Source of the DNA: Allolobophora icterica
Lineage: Eukaryota > Annelida > Clitellata > Crassiclitellata > Lumbricidae
Direction: 5' to 3'
Assembly: GCA_963556255.1 (NCBI GenBank)
Contig: OY744605.1
Location: 85,883,021 to 85,947,020 of the forward strand
DNA: 64,000 nucleotides
Shown here piece by piece: positions 45,301 through 59,160 of this stretch. Made by a program: the position numbers and the translations under genes. Every line of letters begins with the position of its first letter. Position 1 is the first letter of the stretch. The notes below the pieces were generated by a model. The model did no database searches. It was not told the DNA's origin and saw only the letters and a program-made list of their open reading frames with translations.

Positions 45301-46498
45301 AAAAGCGCAAAGCATGGCGCACTAAAACCATGCCCTATACTAGGTGGTGTCAACCCGAAGCGCGGATAAAGGAGGAAGGCGACGCTAATCATCTTCGCTC
45401 TAACATAGCGTCGTTAAACAACAGCTAACTAACGAATCAGAATCGCAAACATCCAAGTACATGAAGATAATGCCAACGTAAATGCTCTAATAGGCTTAAG
45501 ATGTCGCTAGACGCGAAGCAATATGACTTTACTACGACACCTTTAAAACGTATCCAAAGGTCGCTATATAAACAAAAATTGCATCTCATCGATAGGCCCA
45601 ATGAGACCCGCCGCAAAGTAAGGTCACACGCATATCGATGTCAACGGCCCTGGTGGTTGCCGTAAACAAGCAAATGAGACTTCTTAGTGATTAACGACTA
45701 GGTTAACTGCCTCGTCATTTTCAAGTGGTGCCAGTCAATAGCCTGGATAACACAGTGACCTCTTTTCTTGAATTGTAAAGTACACAGAAGACGAAAACGA
45801 CCCTTGCAGCCACAAGATGTCGTTCAACGTTGTATCCTTATACATTCGTAGGTATTACTATTTGTAGCTTTCGTTCCATGCTGTTTCATGGTGTTTGATA
45901 TTGTGTACTTGTGATTTTTATCATATGACCTTTATGTTTGTTAAGTGTAAGAATATCCGTATTTTACGTATTATAGAAGTGTGGCTGTTGTATCGATTAA
46001 TTATAAAAGGAAAGTTTTAGCATCCTAAATAAACAGCTGAGCAGTTAATGGTAATGAAACTGAGGCCACGTAAACATTTGTGTTTTAACTAATGCAAGTG
46101 TCAGAACGCATTGTGACATTGTTTAAGAACACTTATAGCTGCCAAGGCTGTTGACATCGACCTAACCAGGTCTAAGCGGAATAATGTTTAGTAAAAGGTA
46201 AAGTCGACGTCAACGATCATAGCAATAGGTCGCTGTATATAAATCAGACACTCTAAAAATGATTTATAATATTGCATCGGGTTTTTATGTTCTACGGAGC
46301 GTTTAACTAGCAATCAAATGCAATTGTTGAATATATAGCTTCGTCTGCAATTAATTTAGAGGTGTTTTATTTGAGTGTTATTGTGGCGGTCAAACGACAT
46401 CTTGTGGCTATCAGAGTTGTTGATGTCTACCTTACCGTTCAATGGATTTAAACACTTTAACGGCGTCTTATGACAACGAAGGCCGTTAACGTACATGT
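45301..46498. repeat. Backbone modules with an R3 copy
   Basis: R3 (minus) at 45350-45437, AAGATGTCGCTAGACGCGAA (45495), GCAGCCACAAGATGTCGTTC (45813), GAATATATAGCTTCGTCTGC (46330) and AAACGACATCTTGTGGCTAT (46391). No gene seen. Confidence 0.55.
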
Positions 46499-46582
46499 AT
46501 TCATTCATTCATTCATTCATTCATAGATTTACATAGCGCCTCTTCAAGAGAATCACTCAGAGGCGCTCCCAACCTTAGCACG
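46499..46582 (-). repeat. L2-like LINE 3' terminus with (GAAT)n tail
   Basis: Minus strand: TTGGGAGCGCCTCTGAGTG, CTTGAAGAGGCGCTATGTAA and a (GAAT)n tail (46500-46524). Almost nothing but the 3' terminal signal is left, the shortest type of LINE insertion. It has the same tail class as 17584-17660. Confidence 0.8.
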
Positions 46583-46944
46583 ACGAAACAACGATGTATA
46601 TTCTCTTATTTCAATTAGGCTACAACATGCAAAACGCTGTGGTTAAATAGAACATGTAGAATGTGAAGACTAATTATTGGTTTAAGTTTAGCATATGTGT
46701 TTGAACAAAACACCTTCCTATCTCTGATGTTTTCAGGGCTGTTCTCGTGTCCATGCCTTGTGTTTTAAGATCTTGTCTCACGTTTTCCATCCATATCTTT
46801 GTCTTCCTCGACTGCGTGTTCCATCCACGCTGCAATATAATGGCCGTGCTGGTATTACAAGGACTGGTGATCTTTTAATACAATATTTCTTCTCAAGGAA
46901 GACAAGCTTTCGTGAGGTTATGTGCTCAGATGCCCCAAACCTTC
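46583..46944. other. Spacer with a short RTE-like C-terminal trace
   Basis: About 46735-46832 on the minus strand translates to SRKTKIWMENVRQDLKTQGM followed by DTRTALKTSEIGR. This resembles the extreme C-terminal block (KTW-DN-R-DL...) of RTE/Jockey-type RTs. The match is short and I hold it loosely. The rest shows nothing recognisable. Confidence 0.35.
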
Positions 46945-47950
46945 AATTGATTACGATTGGATTCCAATATATTTTACCAACATCTGTTGCGTCAGAAGCC
47001 ATTTACATCGATGGTGATACTCTGTTATATTTTCTGCGATTAAATATATTTATATATCATCTGGTGACTCCGATTTAAAGGTGTCTAAGCGTAGCTTAGT
47101 AATTGAACACTCGTGAACGAAATCGGTTGGATTTCTCTTCGGTTGCTTCACCTGCATAATTTACACGCTTTTTGCATGATTTATATATCGCAATTTTAAC
47201 ACGAACCAACGCACAGTTTAATTACGGCATAGTTCTAACGCTTTCCGAATCGTGAAAATTATACAGCTGAAGGATTCGAAAGAATTGCATCCGATTTTAT
47301 TCACGAACAACTCAGATGCCATGAACCTTCGTTTTCAGACATTATCCAAAGACTGAAAACATTTTACCTTATGATTCATTTACTACAAGACCGTGATATG
47401 TCATACATTAAAATTTCACTCAAACTAGGAAAATGAAGTCGCTAACACCTCACACATATGCTGCCACTGAGCTAGCGTAGGGGACTGCCCTTCTTCTTTT
47501 TTTGGCTATAACAGGGGCGTTGACGTCCACTTTCCTTTACATCGTGAATAGCAAATCAAGTATACAGACCAATTGATTACGATTGGATTCCAATATATTT
47601 TACCAACATCTGTTGCATCCGAAGCCATTTACATCGATGGCGATACTCTAACCCTTATATTTTCTGCGATTAAATATATATATCATCTGGTGACTCGACT
47701 TAAAGGTGTCTAAGCGCAGCTTAGTAATTGAACACTCGTGAATGAAATCGGTTGGATTTCTCTTCGGTTGCTTCAGATGCATAATTTACGCGCTTTATGC
47801 ATGATTTATATATCGCCATTTTAACACAAAACAACACACAGCTTAATTGCGGCATAGTTCTAACGCTTTCCGAATCGGGAAAATTATACGGCTGAAGGAT
47901 TCGAAAGAAATGCAGCCGATTTTATTCACGAACTACTTCAGTAGGCCTAC
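46945..47950. repeat. Partial tandem duplication, 626-bp period
   Basis: Text from 46945 (AATTGATTACGATTGGATTC) recurs from 47571 and stays nearly identical to about 47935. Both copies run through TTAAAGGTGTCTAAGCG, GAAATCGGTTGGATTTCTCT, TGCATGATTTATATATCG and GCTGAAGGATTCGAAAGAA. This block is the inverse of the modules at 2660, 17300 and 29600. Unit 1 carries 250 bp (47310-47570) not repeated downstream. Neither short reading frame inside is conserved as a protein. Confidence 0.8.
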
Positions 47951-49250
47951 TTACATAAAAGTACCTGCGTCCCGACATATTAAAAAAGATGATGTGGTGA
48001 CCGATATCGATATGTTTCACAAGTATTTATAATATCTGGTAGACAGTTAATAAAGGTGTGAAAGGTACATTCGAAATAATATAATCTAGAGTGTAGACGG
48101 ACAAAATGATATTGAGAGACAGCCTACAGTCTGTACGTTGCGGACATGAAGAGAGACAAGAGAGAGATACAGAGACAAAGACAGACATAGACCGAGACAT
48201 AGGCACACAGAGGCAGGGACAGACATACACGAGACATAGACATACACAGATACAGACACAGACAGATACAGAGTGGCGAAAACGGGAGGATTGAGACAAA
48301 TACACCCCATGTAAGTACAAAATAGAGTTCGTTTATCACATGCAAACGGTGAGACCTGTGTCCGATAATTTATGCTGAAGTCAACGGCCTTTTGTTGCCA
48401 TAAGAGGTCGTTAACTTCGGATCCATCCATCCTATTGACGTCCTCTATAATACAGAGGAACAGAATTTGTTTATTATATCTTCGTTTATCCATACAAATT
48501 CCCACTGAAAGAACGCAATAAGGTACAGTTCACTTGGGTAGGCTACTGATTATATGGCTAATAATCGCTTTTTAAAACGTCATGCGAACCAGAATGTTCC
48601 TGTCGAGACCATTACATTCCTGTAAGGTAGACATGAACGACCCTGATAAAGGTGTCTTTTGACCGTCACAATAATACTCCATTAAGACACCTCTAAATCT
48701 GTTCCATTCGAAGTTTTATATTCAACAATTGCGTGCGATCGCCAGTTTTCTTTTTTCGTTTTCTAGGTAATTCACTAATTTTAAATAATCCAAGAAGCTA
48801 TTTTCTTCGTTGTTCCATTACATCGTATGGTGTTATCTAACCATATAACACTTTTTTCTGAACACTGATAATTGCTTCTTACATATAAATTGGTGATTTG
48901 TAGTGTTTTAAAATGTATGGAATTCATAACCTAATGTGTGTGTGTGTTTTTTTTTGTTTGTTTGTTTTTTTTTCTTGTTTTTTGTGTGTTTTTTTGTGTT
49001 TTTTTAATTGGATATAATCGATGACTAGTAATATATATTAAAAAAGATGGACTGCTACCAGCTGTCAATCAACGGCATCTCAATAACCTGCCAAACAAGG
49101 AAACAAACGATGAGACAATCAAAAGAAAGAAAAAAGAAAGAAAGAAAGAAAACAGAAGGAAAGAAACCGATGAATGAAAGTTATACGAACATGAACTGAA
49201 ATATATAAAAAAAACTGTAAAGATGTCAACGGCCTATGTAGCCATAAGAT
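47951..49250 (+). repeat. Module E copy, backbone modules and T-rich tract
   Basis: Module E at 48070-48300 (GAGAGACAGCCTACAGTCTG, GACATGAAGAGAGACAAGAG, GACA-rich), TTGCCATAAGAGGTCGTTAAC (48393), ATTAAGACACCTCTAAATC (48682), a T/GT-rich tract (48935-49005), a (GAAA)n patch (49120-49160) and GCCATAAGATGTCGTTAAAC (49234). No gene. Confidence 0.55.
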
Positions 49251-50246
49251 GTCGTTAAACTTTTGGAATAATAATAAAGATCGCTAGTTATTACCGAATT
49301 GTGTTCTTGTACGCTGAAAACTGGCTGGAAACTCTTGCGGTCAAAGGCCATGGCAGGCACAGGATGTTGTTAAACACTGGATCCGAATCTAGGTAGCAAA
49401 TACAATGCTTGGGTAGCTTTCGTTTGATGTTCTTCCACGAGCAACCCGATCCACACCGAATAACATGTTTTATGTTACTTCGTACTTCGCGCTCTATTTC
49501 CAGATATTGTACCCAGAACCCATGGCCTACGCCCAAGACCTCATGATTTTGAACTGCCATGCAAGGACAATCACTACTTTATACCTATAGTTTTGTTCCG
49601 ACACATTCCAGGAACTAAATAGTATTCTACCTTTCGTAGACTAATCTAGACTGTTTTTTTACTGTAGCACACTCTATCTGTAAGAAGTTGCGGTTTGTCA
49701 ACTTTATTCATAATTTACGAAAGTATATATAATTATTATTATAAATCTATCTGCTAACTGCCACTGTCTCATAACGAAGCATCAATCGATGGCGCTGAGC
49801 ACTTGAATGACCTTCCATCACGGTGGTTATTAATTATTATTGATTGTAAATTTAACAGATTATGTATTTAACATTCGTTTGGCGCTTTTTGATGTTACCC
49901 GGTGGTGTCCGATCTAACGGTTGCGGCTTTGAGGTTTCTGATGGAAGTAGGACTGTGGGAGAGGTGTCACTTGTATGCCACCTTACCTCTGAACACTATT
50001 ATTAAACTATCACACAACTTAGCAGTGAGTCCATGGATTACTCATCCTTCAATCTGGCCTAAAGTGCAGACAGTCCCTGCTTGGACTTGTGGTACTGACA
50101 CATTCTGCAACTGGTCTTGGGCGGGGATGCGTCAACCGTACGTACGCAGGTGGGGGGGGGTGGAAAAAAATACGTGTGCGAATAGGGAGGAGGAGGGTTC
50201 AATTTTCCCTGATTTTTGCGTACGTAATATATGGATGGCCCCTTGA
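49251..50246. repeat. Backbone modules related to the triplicated unit
   Basis: 49340-49560 follows the latter part of the triplicated unit (GATCCGAATCTAGGTAGCAAAT, TTCGTTTGATGTTCTTCCAC) in diverged form. 49765-49805 is the empty site of SINE-4. 49890-49945 has GGTGGTGTCCGATCTAACGG. Frames at 49902-50246 look like chance. Confidence 0.5.
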
Positions 50247-52030
<1,784 letters not shown>

Positions 52031-53739
52031 GTGCGGAGGTATAACCCATGGAAAATTTTTGAAATATAAAAAAGCAACCTCTTCGTCTTGCCTCAATGTG
52101 ACTACAACTGTGTGCTCGAGTAAACATTAATAACAAATCATTAGATTGGCCTTCAAGTCGATGTTAACGGTACTGCAGTCACAAGATGTCGCTAAACCGC
52201 GGATAACGTAAGACCTATTTAGACACCTTAGAAATGGGTTTTGCCCAAGCTATATATACATAGTGAAAATGCGGTTATATATGCTGGAATCTCGAATAGC
52301 GTTGGTATGGTTACGTCTACGTCAAGAATCTGTCAACAATAAGGTATCTTAAACAACGTAAAACTAAAGGATTTCAGTTAATTGATGCAGTTAACTCAAC
52401 AACTTCCATATACTCTGGTAGTGCCAGTCCGGAGTATGGATAAACGATGAGGGCGACATTATTCTGCTATTTTGATGCTTAGAATTAGGCCTACATTGGT
52501 TTAACTGGAATTGGTTCAATGCTTCTGCATCGTTTGAAGAATCTGCCTAAACTGTCGACGTTTTCTGACACTTCCAGCGGTCAAATCAGAAATGTATACT
52601 GTTAGATGGTCCCCTTATGATTCAAGTAATAATTGGATCTAGAAGTATGATAAGAGTTTGTTTACTAGCGAATCAATTTGTACATCAGTCTACTTAACGA
52701 AAGTAGACAACGTAAAGCATACACTTCTTACACCGGAAGTACAACTGGAGACATGGCAGGTCACTTAATTACTCGAAGATCCCTGTGGATCCAAGAACAA
52801 AAAGCCAGGCTCGTCACACCGTTACACAACCCGCTTGTATAGCAACCGATCGTGCACCACTTCTTCTACAAAACTGGTCTAGCGTAACATCCGACAAGAT
52901 AGTAAGTATGTAACAATACTTAATCGCATCAAATTGAATAGTTGATGCTTGACTTTTACTTCTATTTTCCTGTCGATGTAAATGGCCTCTGACGTCAAAG
53001 AATAAAATCTGTATCAATCGGTCTGTGTACTTAATTTGCTACTCGACGTCAACGCCTCTATCATACCCGTAAGAAGATTCGTCAGCGTCGCCCTTTGCTA
53101 TGGCATTCCGTCTGAAATTGCAGATCACGTGATGCACCGTTAATCCACAACAACAGCCAAAACCAATTTCATAATATATTAGTAGTATATTACAGCGCCG
53201 CTAGAATTATAATTAACGCACTATAATTGAATAGCTTAAGTCCTACCTATAGACTTTTACATAAATTGAATTTGAAATGACAGTTGATGAGTCTGGCATT
53301 GCTACACACCACGTGGTAAAGATGTCCAAATATATTACAAGCGAACACTTTGTAAGCTTATACAGTTTAACCATTTTTGAAAAACTGATTGACATAAGGA
53401 AAACTGTTATTTACGAGATGAGACTGAGGATGCCAAATCTTTAGCATTATTTAAAGTATCTGCCTCAAATTTTTTAATGGTTTTTGAAAACGTAAACACT
53501 TTTGGTCCCTTGAGGGAGCCAGGGAGGGCTCTCCCTCCCCTCCGCAGACACAGGGCCAGACTGGATCACCCTCCTCCCAAATTTAGTATCTGCTGGCATT
53601 ACGAAGATATTTCCGATTATGCTTCTCCTCCGCTTCTCTTCCAACCTCAACATCTTCGTCTTTTCCTTCCATCCTTCTCCTGTTCATCCTGTTCCTCTTT
53701 CTCCTCCTCGCTTCATTATCCTCCTATGTATTGGCCTCC
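52031..53739. repeat. Backbone modules, no gene
   Basis: CACAAGATGTCGCTAAACCG (52180), TTTAGACACCTTAGAAATGG (52218), CTCGACGTCAACGCCTCTAT (53042) and a block at 53340-53470 shared with 41880-42000. The 103-codon frame at 53477-53788 is in pyrimidine-rich sequence and shows no domain. 52560-53010 has nothing I recognise. Confidence 0.5.
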
Positions 53740-54045
53740 ATGTCAAGCAACTTTGAATTCGACCATTGCTTGCTCACTAGCCGCATAGACACGAGCGTCT
53801 TACAACCGTGATTACCAAGATGGTGGTGATGATGGTGTGAGTGTCGGTGGTGGTAGTTGTGGTGGGGTTGTTGATGAACACAACCACGACGATGATGATG
53901 TAACTTAAGGATCACGATGCTAATGATAATAGCAACGACACTCAAATAACGACGATAGAGTCGATTGGTTGAACAATCTCTTTAGACACCTTTGAAATGT
54001 TGTTTGTCAATATTATATTACAACCTCTAAAATTGGTTCACAGAC
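53740..54045 (+). repeat. GAT-unit relative, partial
   Basis: GGCCTCCATGTCAAGCAACTTT, CGAGCGTCTTACAACCGTGA, GGTGGTGATGATGGTGTGAG, and TTTAGACACCTTTGAAATG reproduce the latter part of the segmental unit with a short GGT/GAT tract. A mariner element follows directly. Confidence 0.62.
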
Positions 54046-54048
54046 TAC

Positions 54049-54655
54049 ACTGTGTCCCAATAAAAAGCAGACCCAAAGAAAAAGTGTCATAACTCGGTCA
54101 AAACGTTTAGCATTTGCCTGAAATTTTAAAAACAACACTAGCCATATTGCCCCCAAATCGTAACGCCGTTTGGAAATGTTGGTGAGTTTGTCAAGTTTAT
54201 CAACGTTTGAGATGCAGTACTGAAAAGGGGAAATTTCCAAAATACAAATTTTTGACAAACGTTTAGGGGTCTACTTTTCATCGGGCGGCTACTTCACATT
54301 CAACAAGACAGTGCCCCTGCGCACCGAACACGTGAACCATTGCTCTGCTGTCCCGGGAGACACCCGACTTCATATCCCCGCAGCTGTGGCCGCCCAACAG
54401 TCCAGACCTCAATCCAGTTGACTATCAAATCTGGAGTGTACTGGAGGAGCGCGTTTATCGTTCCCGCATTCGTGAATGTCGATCACCTGATTGAAGAGTG
54501 GCAGCTGTTTGACCACGTGATCATCGACCGGGCCATCAAACAGTGGCGTCCACGTCTACGGTCGTGTGTCCGTGAACAAGGAGGACATTTTGAACGCCAG
54601 CTGTAGCTGAACTTCACTTTCTTATGGCTCTTGTGTGTTGGAAACGTTAACCGCT
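54049..54655 (+). pseudogene. mariner-type transposon, internally deleted and frameshifted
   Basis: Starts after a TA with CACTGTGTCCCAATAAAAAG (54049-54068), a Tc1/mariner-style end. An imperfect inverse of it (GGGGTCTACTTTTCATCGGG) occurs at about 54266-54285. From 54297 the plus strand encodes the transposase C-terminus: QQDSAPAHRTRE, then one frame away TPDFISPQLWPPNSPDLNPV and DYQIWSVLEERVYR, then back to VDHLIEEWQLFDHVIIDRAI and KQWRPRLRSCVREQGGHFE. SPDLNPVDY contains the third catalytic-type Asp. The N-terminal half is deleted and two frame changes are needed, so it is inactive. The right end is cut where the RTE 3' end begins. Confidence 0.82.
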
Positions 54656-54685
54656 CTCTTCTTCTTCTTCTTTGGTTCTCTGCCC

Positions 54686-56134
54686 TTAGGCAGGTTCGTA
54701 TGTCCAACGGCGCCATTCCTCTCGATGTTGAGCTTCTGCTTTCATCTGTCTGTAGTCGTCCCTATTTATTGTCCAGTCTAAGAACATCATTCTTGGCCTT
54801 CCTGGTGTCTTTTTCCCCTCCATTCTACCTTCGATGATATTTCTCAACAGAGAATCCCCTCTCATTATATGGCCAATCCATCTTCTTTGGCGCTCTCTGA
54901 TTGTCCTCATCATGGATCTCTCCTCTCCCACCATTTGCAGTACTTCGTCATTTGTCTTGTGTTCTGTCCAGCTGATCCTCTCCATTCTACGCCATATCCA
55001 CATTTCGAAGGCTTCTATCCTTTTGATGTCCTCCCCTCTAATAGTCCACGTTTCAGATCCGTATAGGACCACACTCCATACCAGCGTCTTAACCATTCGC
55101 TTCTTCAGATTCCTATTTAATTTTCCTCTCAAGAGCTCCTTTCTTTTATAGAATGCATCTTTTCCCATGGCTATTCTTCTTTTTATCTCCGCATGGCACT
55201 TCACATCCCTCGTGACCATACTTCCTAGGTAACAGAATCTCTCAACTTGTTCGATGACCACTCCATTTACGGTTATTCTAACTTCTTTTTCTTCTCTTTT
55301 GCTTATCCTCATGACCTTTGTCTTCTTGGTATTTATTTTCATTTCGTATTCTGTTGAGATCATATTCAGGCGATCCATCATTCTCTGCAGTCCTTTTTGG
55401 CTTCTTGCTAACATTGCCTGATCATCCGCAAATCTCAGCGCTTTCACCAACCTACCCCCCACCTTTATTCCCTCGTTCACTTCTTCCATCGCCTCCCGTA
55501 CAAGCTCTTCGATGTAGATGTTGAAGAGTATTGGAGAGAGCGGGCATCCTTGCCTCACTCCTCTGCCTATTCTTCCCGGCTCTGAGTATTCACCATCTAT
55601 TCTTATTTTTACTTTCTGTCCCATGTACAGGTTTCCAATAAGTCTTCGCTCTTTCCAGTCCACCCCTATTCTTCGTAATGCATGCATTAATTTCCTCCAA
55701 TCCACCCTATCGAAAGCCTTCTCATAGTCGACGAAACACACATAGACGTCCTGGCCATGCTGGAGGCTTCTTTCCGCTAGTATCCTCACCGCTGCAATTG
55801 CATCTCTTGTTCCTCTTCCCTTTCTAAAACCAAACTGATCCTCCCCTAAGCAGTCATCTGTTTCTGCCTTGGATTGCAGTCTCTTCGTGATAACTCTTAG
55901 TAGAATCTTGGATGCATGGGTGAGGAGGCTTATAGTTCGGTGGTCTTCACATGTTGTTGCATTTGGCTTTTTCTTGAGCGGGATCAATATGGTCTGTAGG
56001 AAATCTTCCGGCCAAACTCCCGTGTTATATATGTCTTGGCATAACCACACTAGTTCTGTCATTGCCTTCTCTCCCAGGTTCCTCAGTATTTCAATTGGGA
56101 TATTATCAATTCCTTCTGCTTTGTTGTTTTTCAT
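54686..56134 (-). CDS. RTE LINE reverse transcriptase, 482 codons open
   Basis: Encodes the RT that primes reverse transcription at a nicked target. In order: [46 protein letters not shown], motif [14 protein letters not shown], motif [15 protein letters not shown], motif C FADD (residues 235-238), [50 protein letters not shown] and [10 protein letters not shown]. All catalytic residues are present with no stop. Coding text extends upstream in the same frame ([12 protein letters not shown]) before the break with the endonuclease frame, so the first Met is not a true start. Full RTE proteins carry endonuclease and RT in one chain. Confidence 0.9.
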   Translation of the reverse strand: MKNNKAEGIDNIPIEILRNLGEKAMTELVWLCQDIYNTGVWPEDFLQTILIPLKKKPNATTCEDHRTISLLTHASKILLRVITKRLQSKAETDDCLGEDQFGFRKGRGTRDAIAAVRILAERSLQHGQDVYVCFVDYEKAFDRVDWRKLMHALRRIGVDWKERRLIGNLYMGQKVKIRIDGEYSEPGRIGRGVRQGCPLSPILFNIYIEELVREAMEEVNEGIKVGGRLVKALRFADDQAMLARSQKGLQRMMDRLNMISTEYEMKINTKKTKVMRISKREEKEVRITVNGVVIEQVERFCYLGSMVTRDVKCHAEIKRRIAMGKDAFYKRKELLRGKLNRNLKKRMVKTLVWSVVLYGSETWTIRGEDIKRIEAFEMWIWRRMERISWTEHKTNDEVLQMVGEERSMMRTIRERQRRWIGHIMRGDSLLRNIIEGRMEGKKTPGRPRMMFLDWTINRDDYRQMKAEAQHREEWRRWTYEPA

Positions 56135-57456
56135 ATCACTGATTGCTGCCAGAACCTCCTCCCATATAGTACGTCCGGTCCTATGTTATCGGTACTTGGT
56201 GTTTGTTCTTCCTCGAGATCTTCTTGGCTACTTTTTCCCATATATAAATCCTCAACATATTCCTTCCATCTTTTCCTGATATCGTCTGCGTCCTCTAGCA
56301 ACTTGCCATCCTTGTCCTTGATTGCGCTTCCGCCACCCATATTCTTCTTATTTGTCAGTGTTTTGACCTTTCCATATACCAGGTCGTGTCTTCCTCGATT
56401 CTGTAGCATCTCTAGCTCCTCACACTGCTCTTCCCACCAATCCTCTCTTGCCTTATCTGTTGTTCTTCTTAGTTGATTATTCAGCCTTTTGTATTCACTC
56501 CTTGCCTCTTCTGTGCTCTTGTGTTTCCATTTTCTTCTTTCTTCCATATCCCTGAGCATCTCCATTGTAACCCATGGCTTGCGCGGTCCTGTACCCATCT
56601 GGAACCCCACAGTCTTTGTCGTTTCCTCAATCACGATCTCCTTCAGACTCCTCCACCTTTCATCTGTTGTTATCTCCGTACTCAACTCCACCACCCGTTC
56701 TTCTATATTTTCTGAGAGTTCGTTACTCTTTGTTTGCATTCTTTCTCTATTCCATTTCTGTTTAACTATTCTTTGCTTCTTTATGAACTTAAGTCTGAGA
56801 TGTATTGTCATGGCAACCAGGTTATGGTCTGTGTCTGCATCGGCTCCTGGGAGAGTTCTTGAGTTCTTGACACTGTTTCTGTACCTTTGTCTGATCATGA
56901 TGTAGTCCAGTTGGTATCTTGCTCCGTCTCCCGGTGCCTTCCATGTGTATCTTCTCCGCTTTTCTTGTTGGAACCAAGTTTTTGTTACCATGAGTTTTTG
57001 TCTCTTGCAGAATTCCACCAGCTTTTCTCCTCTCTCATTTCTGTTCCCCAGTCCATATTTTGCTGTAGCCTCTTCCTGTTCTTTTTCACCAACTGTTGCA
57101 TTCCAATCTCCCATGACAATCACATAATCTTTGCCTTTGATGTCTCTAAGCCTTTCCTCTATCATCTCGTATATGTCGTCCACCTCCTCCTCCTCGTGTG
57201 CTGATGTTGGCATATAAACTTGTATTATTGTTATGTCGACTGGGTGTGCTTGCAATGTCACTATGAGCATTCTATCCTCACGTCTCTCCACCCTTGATAC
57301 GCATTTGGCGACTCTCTCCGACAGCAAGATGGCCACACCATTTTGACTCTCCTCTCCTCCAGTGTATATCACCCTAATGCCGTCACTCATGAAGTCTCCT
57401 CCCTCTTTCCATCTGACCTCCGACAGGCCCAAAATGTCCAAACCTGCTCTCTTCAT
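56131..57456 (-). pseudogene. RTE LINE AP-type endonuclease and linker, frame-broken at both ends
   Basis: A 441-codon frame with the exonuclease/endonuclease/phosphatase fold: LDILGLSEVRW (near residue 6; Glu binds metal), VAILLSERVAK, VYMPTSAHEE, GDWNA (116-120), DYIM and the final TDHN (209-212). The last is usually SDHN; the Asp-His pair is intact. A long linker follows, ending in DADDIRKRWKEYVEDLYMGK. Upstream the domain's first strand (GTWNVRTM) is in another frame. Downstream a one-base shift near 56160 disconnects it from the RT. It overlaps the RT frame by four bases because of that shift, not by design. Confidence 0.88.
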
Positions 57457-57890
57457 CTCTCCAACGACATTTAGCCAACTTTCCCGGTCTCAGCATCGTT
57501 CTTACATTCCACGTTCCTATTTTTAGCTTTTCTTTTCTTGTAAGGTTTTCGCTGGATGACGACCGAGGGAGCCTTGTCCCCCCTGCCGAACGCGACTCTT
57601 TCCAGTATCTGGATTGAATCGTTCACGTTGTTCACTGAATTCTTTTCTGTCGTCATTTTACATTTACCTCGGGATAGATAGGGAGGTGGTTTCCCGTTGC
57701 CTTCCTCCCGGTGTTTTTAAGGAGACACCATCTCTCAGCGTCGATGACATCCATCGTCCGTCCTTCGGTTTCTTCGCCCATGGGCACTCACTTATACCGG
57801 CGAGGACTCGGTCGCCCACCACGCACTCTGTTGAAACAGGAGGGACCTCGTGAAGGCGGCGTGGGTGGACATTTGGGCAGCAGAGGCTAT

Positions 57891-58480
57891 CTGAGACACC
57901 TCTAAAACTGAGTCAGTTAATGATATATAAGCGTTGCAATAGACCGTAGATTGTTTCTGTCCTATTTCAATGTGTAAGTTGGGTTTCATTGAGAGGATAC
58001 AGTCGGAAGGAGAAGGAGAAAGAGAAGAACTGACAGGAAAAGGAGGAGGCGTAGAAGAAGGAGAAAGAGGAAGATTAGGAAGAGCAAGAGGAGGAGGAGA
58101 AGAAGGGGAAAAGCACAGGATGAGGGCTTATGAAGAGCTATCGAAATAGGAATCAATCACTCTACGTTAACCTTCTTCGGAAGTCATTTCGATGATCACG
58201 TGGCAAGTCATTCGAGTAACTACAGCCGTCATCGTAATCGTAATCGTCTTTGCAACTTTGTTTGTAAATGTAATTGTAGCTTCAATTGTAATCGTAACCT
58301 TAATTGCACGGTCATCATAATTGTAATCGCTATCGTCCTTGAAATGTCGTTGTGGTTTGAATTGTTGCTCTTGTACATTTAACTGTAATATGATAAAAGT
58401 AATCCTAGTAATTGAATCGTAATCGGTTAGCAAATGAAGTTCTCATTGTCCGATTATTTTCTGTCGACTTCTGTTTTCCA
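57891..58480. repeat. Backbone module, purine-rich tract and GTAATCGTAA repeats
   Basis: GAGACACCTCTAAAACTGAG (57894) and AGAAGGAGAAAGAGGAAG-type purine sequence (58010-58110) resemble 33940-34340. 58220-58335 is a loose TAATCGTAAT/TGTAATTG repeat. No gene. Confidence 0.5.
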
Positions 58481-58700
58481 ATAGTTTAGTGGTTATCGCG
58501 CAGGCCGGTAAATCCTGAAGTCGGGGATTAAAATCCATGCTATGACACAAATTTGGTTCGAGATTTCTGTTCCGCCTGCGTACTCTGGCTAAGTCAGCTA
58601 TTACGAGTACACTGACCTACACTGTCGGTGGGAAGATGAGACAGCGAGGGAGAATACTGGCAACCCGCTGTCATATGCCGAGGCTAAGTAAATGAAGTCG
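58481..58700 (+). mobile_element. SINE-2, tRNA-like head
   Basis: A box TAGTTTAGTGG (58482-58492), degenerate B box in GGGGATTAAAATCC (58523-58536), and a body with GTACACTGACCTACACTGTC and GGTGGGAAGATGAGACAGCG. It ends in TAAATGAAGTCGCTAATAC, which is the inverse of the backbone module at 4005, 30030 and 38765. Part of the backbone may therefore be SINE-2 3' sequence. It shares head and body with 19223-19480. Confidence 0.62.
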
Positions 58701-59160
58701 CTAATACATCATATCAATGGTTGCCACGTGTTCGCTTAAGGGACTGCTCTTCATTTTCTTCCTCTATTGTTATAAAGTATTCAAGACTGTGTGTTTAGAC
58801 ACCTTTAAGTGAGTTTTAAGATGCACTATAAATTAAGAAGTCCGTTCAAATATTTTGTGTTGATCGGCGAGTTGTTGATTTGTCGAATCGTTGAATCGTT
58901 TTTAGTTTTTTCGTGAGGACCTTCTACATTGATAGACAGGCTAGATTATGCGATTCCATATTAAGCCTGATTACATACGAAATAATCGAGACTTTTTAAA
59001 GGATTATACGAGTTAATCAAGAGATTAGTCGAGTTAATACGAGTTAATCGAGAGATTCGGCTTATCGCGCCATTTACGCGCGAAATCTGTACCGTACTGT
59101 TCATGAAATTGAATTTATATTACTGAACTTTAAACAAAAAAAGAAATCTGAAATTGGAAA
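58701..59160. other. Backbone module then possible LINE 5' leader
   Basis: TTTAGACACCTTTAAGTGAG (58793) is backbone. 58880-59160 has GAGTTAATCGAGAGATT-type repeats (59000-59055) and leads without interruption into the ORF1 remnant, so it may be that element's 5' untranslated region. Confidence 0.4.

Larger units (their letters stand above)
54656..57890 (-). mobile_element. RTE-clade LINE, near full length
   Basis: Minus-strand element with, from 5' to 3': a leader (about 57890-57660) including GGGAGGAAGGCAACGGGAAA; an N-terminal coding part with TWNVRTMLRPGKLA (about 57480-57530); endonuclease; RT; and a short 3' end with CTGCCTAAGGGCAGAGAACC and an (AAG)n tail at 54656-54673. Two one-base frame breaks (about 57475 and about 56160) separate the parts, so the element is inactive as assembled. 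Few stops suggest recent insertion. No target duplication could be defined. Confidence 0.88.
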
